From: Plectrocnemia conspersa
Taxonomy: Eukaryota > Arthropoda > Insecta > Trichoptera > Polycentropodidae
Reading direction: 5' to 3'
Assembly (NCBI GenBank): GCA_009617715.1
Contig: VTFK01000273.1
Location: forward strand, 62,001 to 126,000
Length of the DNA stretch: 64,000 nucleotides
Made by a program: the position numbers and the translations under genes. How positions within the stretch are numbered: the first letter of the stretch is position 1; each line of letters starts with the position of its first letter. Below are positions 62,876 through 64,000 of this stretch, one piece after another. The notes beneath the pieces are model-generated. The model did no database searches, had not been told where the DNA came from, and saw only the letters and a list, made by a program, of their open reading frames with translations.

Positions 62876-64000
62876 TCCCACATTATTTTCTATTGTATTT
62901 CAAATCGAATAATTTTGGCTCTATTCTACCCCTTTATACTAGCCATAATAATAACTGAAGCTTATATGTTTCTCAGATTACAGTCTGCATTCAAATATTA
63001 TACGCAACATTCGTCACGAGTTTTACTGTATTAAACTGTTTATAGATAGTCGAGCCAATTTGTTGATTCAAGCCGTATAGTTTAACCGTGAGCTCAAAAC
63101 GGAGCGGTAGTAAAAATAGTTTCAATATTGAATTTTCGAAACAGTTGACATCACCCTTTTTTCTGTTCGTTTCGAGTTATTTTTTAAAATTCATTTGCGC
63201 TTCGCTGATTATTTGTGCTATAAGCCAATTTTACGATCTAGAAATTTTACAAATTTTAGTCCAGGTGTCAAAATTACAAAAACTAAATAGTCTTAAATGG
63301 ACAGTTCTTCAAGCACAATAAGTATAATAACTAAAACCTTCAAATAACAACATATTCTATAGAACGCATTTCATAAGAAACAACTCAGCCGTAAAAATAG
63401 TAATCAATACATATTTAACACCTAGGTCGAATTTAGAATTCTCCTAATAGTATATTGTATATTCTTTAAATTGTTTACACATATTTACGTATGAATAGAA
63501 TAATAACTTGTATTGTTCTTTCAAGGGTCCTTTATAATATATCGAAAGCTTTTCATTATAATAGGTGTCGAAAAATATATTTTTACATAGAGCCAAATAT
63601 GAATATCACAACAATTTTGATATTTAGAGAGCCATAAATATATTTTTACAAGTCTGGCATAGGTTGACGATCATTATTGTTTTACAGGGTTTTTCATTTT
63701 TTTTTCTCTAAAACTTGGATTTAATTTAAAGCAAATAACGAGGTATATTATATATATTCAGTAGTGCAGCGAGAAATGTTTAAGTATTTCATGAATAAAC
63801 GTTCTTAATGACTTACAAATCCTAGACGCTCAGTGCCAAATTTTTGGATATTTTTTTGTAATCTGTGTAATGATTTTTGAGATGTATTATATGCACCGTC
63901 AGCTAATCTATAGCTAAGAATAATATATATTTTTTTAGTATGTGTTTAAATTCTATTCTACAATATTTAAGGGTTCTATTGTACTTTTTTGATGCTATAG
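62876..64000. other. AT-rich, no gene seen
   Basis: The 77-codon plus-strand frame at 63088-63321 is hydrophobic in its middle but shows no known motif. No splice-flanked exon was recognised up to the edge. Confidence 0.4.

Overview
This is a window of AT-rich, intron-containing eukaryotic DNA. The spliced genes with canonical GT/AG introns, the gene content and the mixture of degraded mariner, Tc1, hAT, Jockey-like and RTE-type transposon remnants point to an arthropod, most likely an insect. I cannot place the order. There is no prokaryotic operon, CRISPR array, rRNA gene or intact mobile element.

Three conserved genes are clustered at 43.8-54.6 kb and can be rebuilt completely. ERGIC2 (minus strand, one uninterrupted exon, 372 aa) is an ER-Golgi cycling membrane protein. 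LAMTOR1 (plus strand, four exons, 172 aa) is the lipidated lysosomal anchor of Ragulator; its 15-codon first exon lies 3.9 kb upstream of the rest. NDUFAF7 (minus strand, six exons, 434 aa) is the mitochondrial arginine methyltransferase needed for complex I assembly. ERGIC2 and LAMTOR1 are divergent, and LAMTOR1 and NDUFAF7 are convergent with 490 bp between their stop codons. I see no functional link among the three.

Two further genes are only partly inside the window. At the left edge, two minus-strand exons (163-487) encode the first 81 codons of a basic, Ser/Pro-rich protein that I do not recognise. At 55.7 kb a GC-rich plus-strand promoter with a CRE palindrome precedes a 15-codon first coding exon whose continuation I could not find. 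Four other GC- or CpG-rich islands (about 11.9, 18.4, 41.1 and 59.6 kb) stand out from the background and may be promoters or first exons.

The rest (about 0.5-43.7 kb and 56-64 kb) is a gene desert. It holds transposase and reverse-transcriptase fragments with stops and frameshifts, several non-autonomous DNA transposons with visible terminal inverted repeats (one with an 8-bp target duplication, one with TTAA ends), a four-copy SINE-like repeat, a degenerate roughly 200-bp tandem repeat and long AT microsatellites. I found no convincing new biological system. The most useful second looks are the unassigned first exons and islands, the intronless ERGIC2, and the repeat families seen in several copies within the window.
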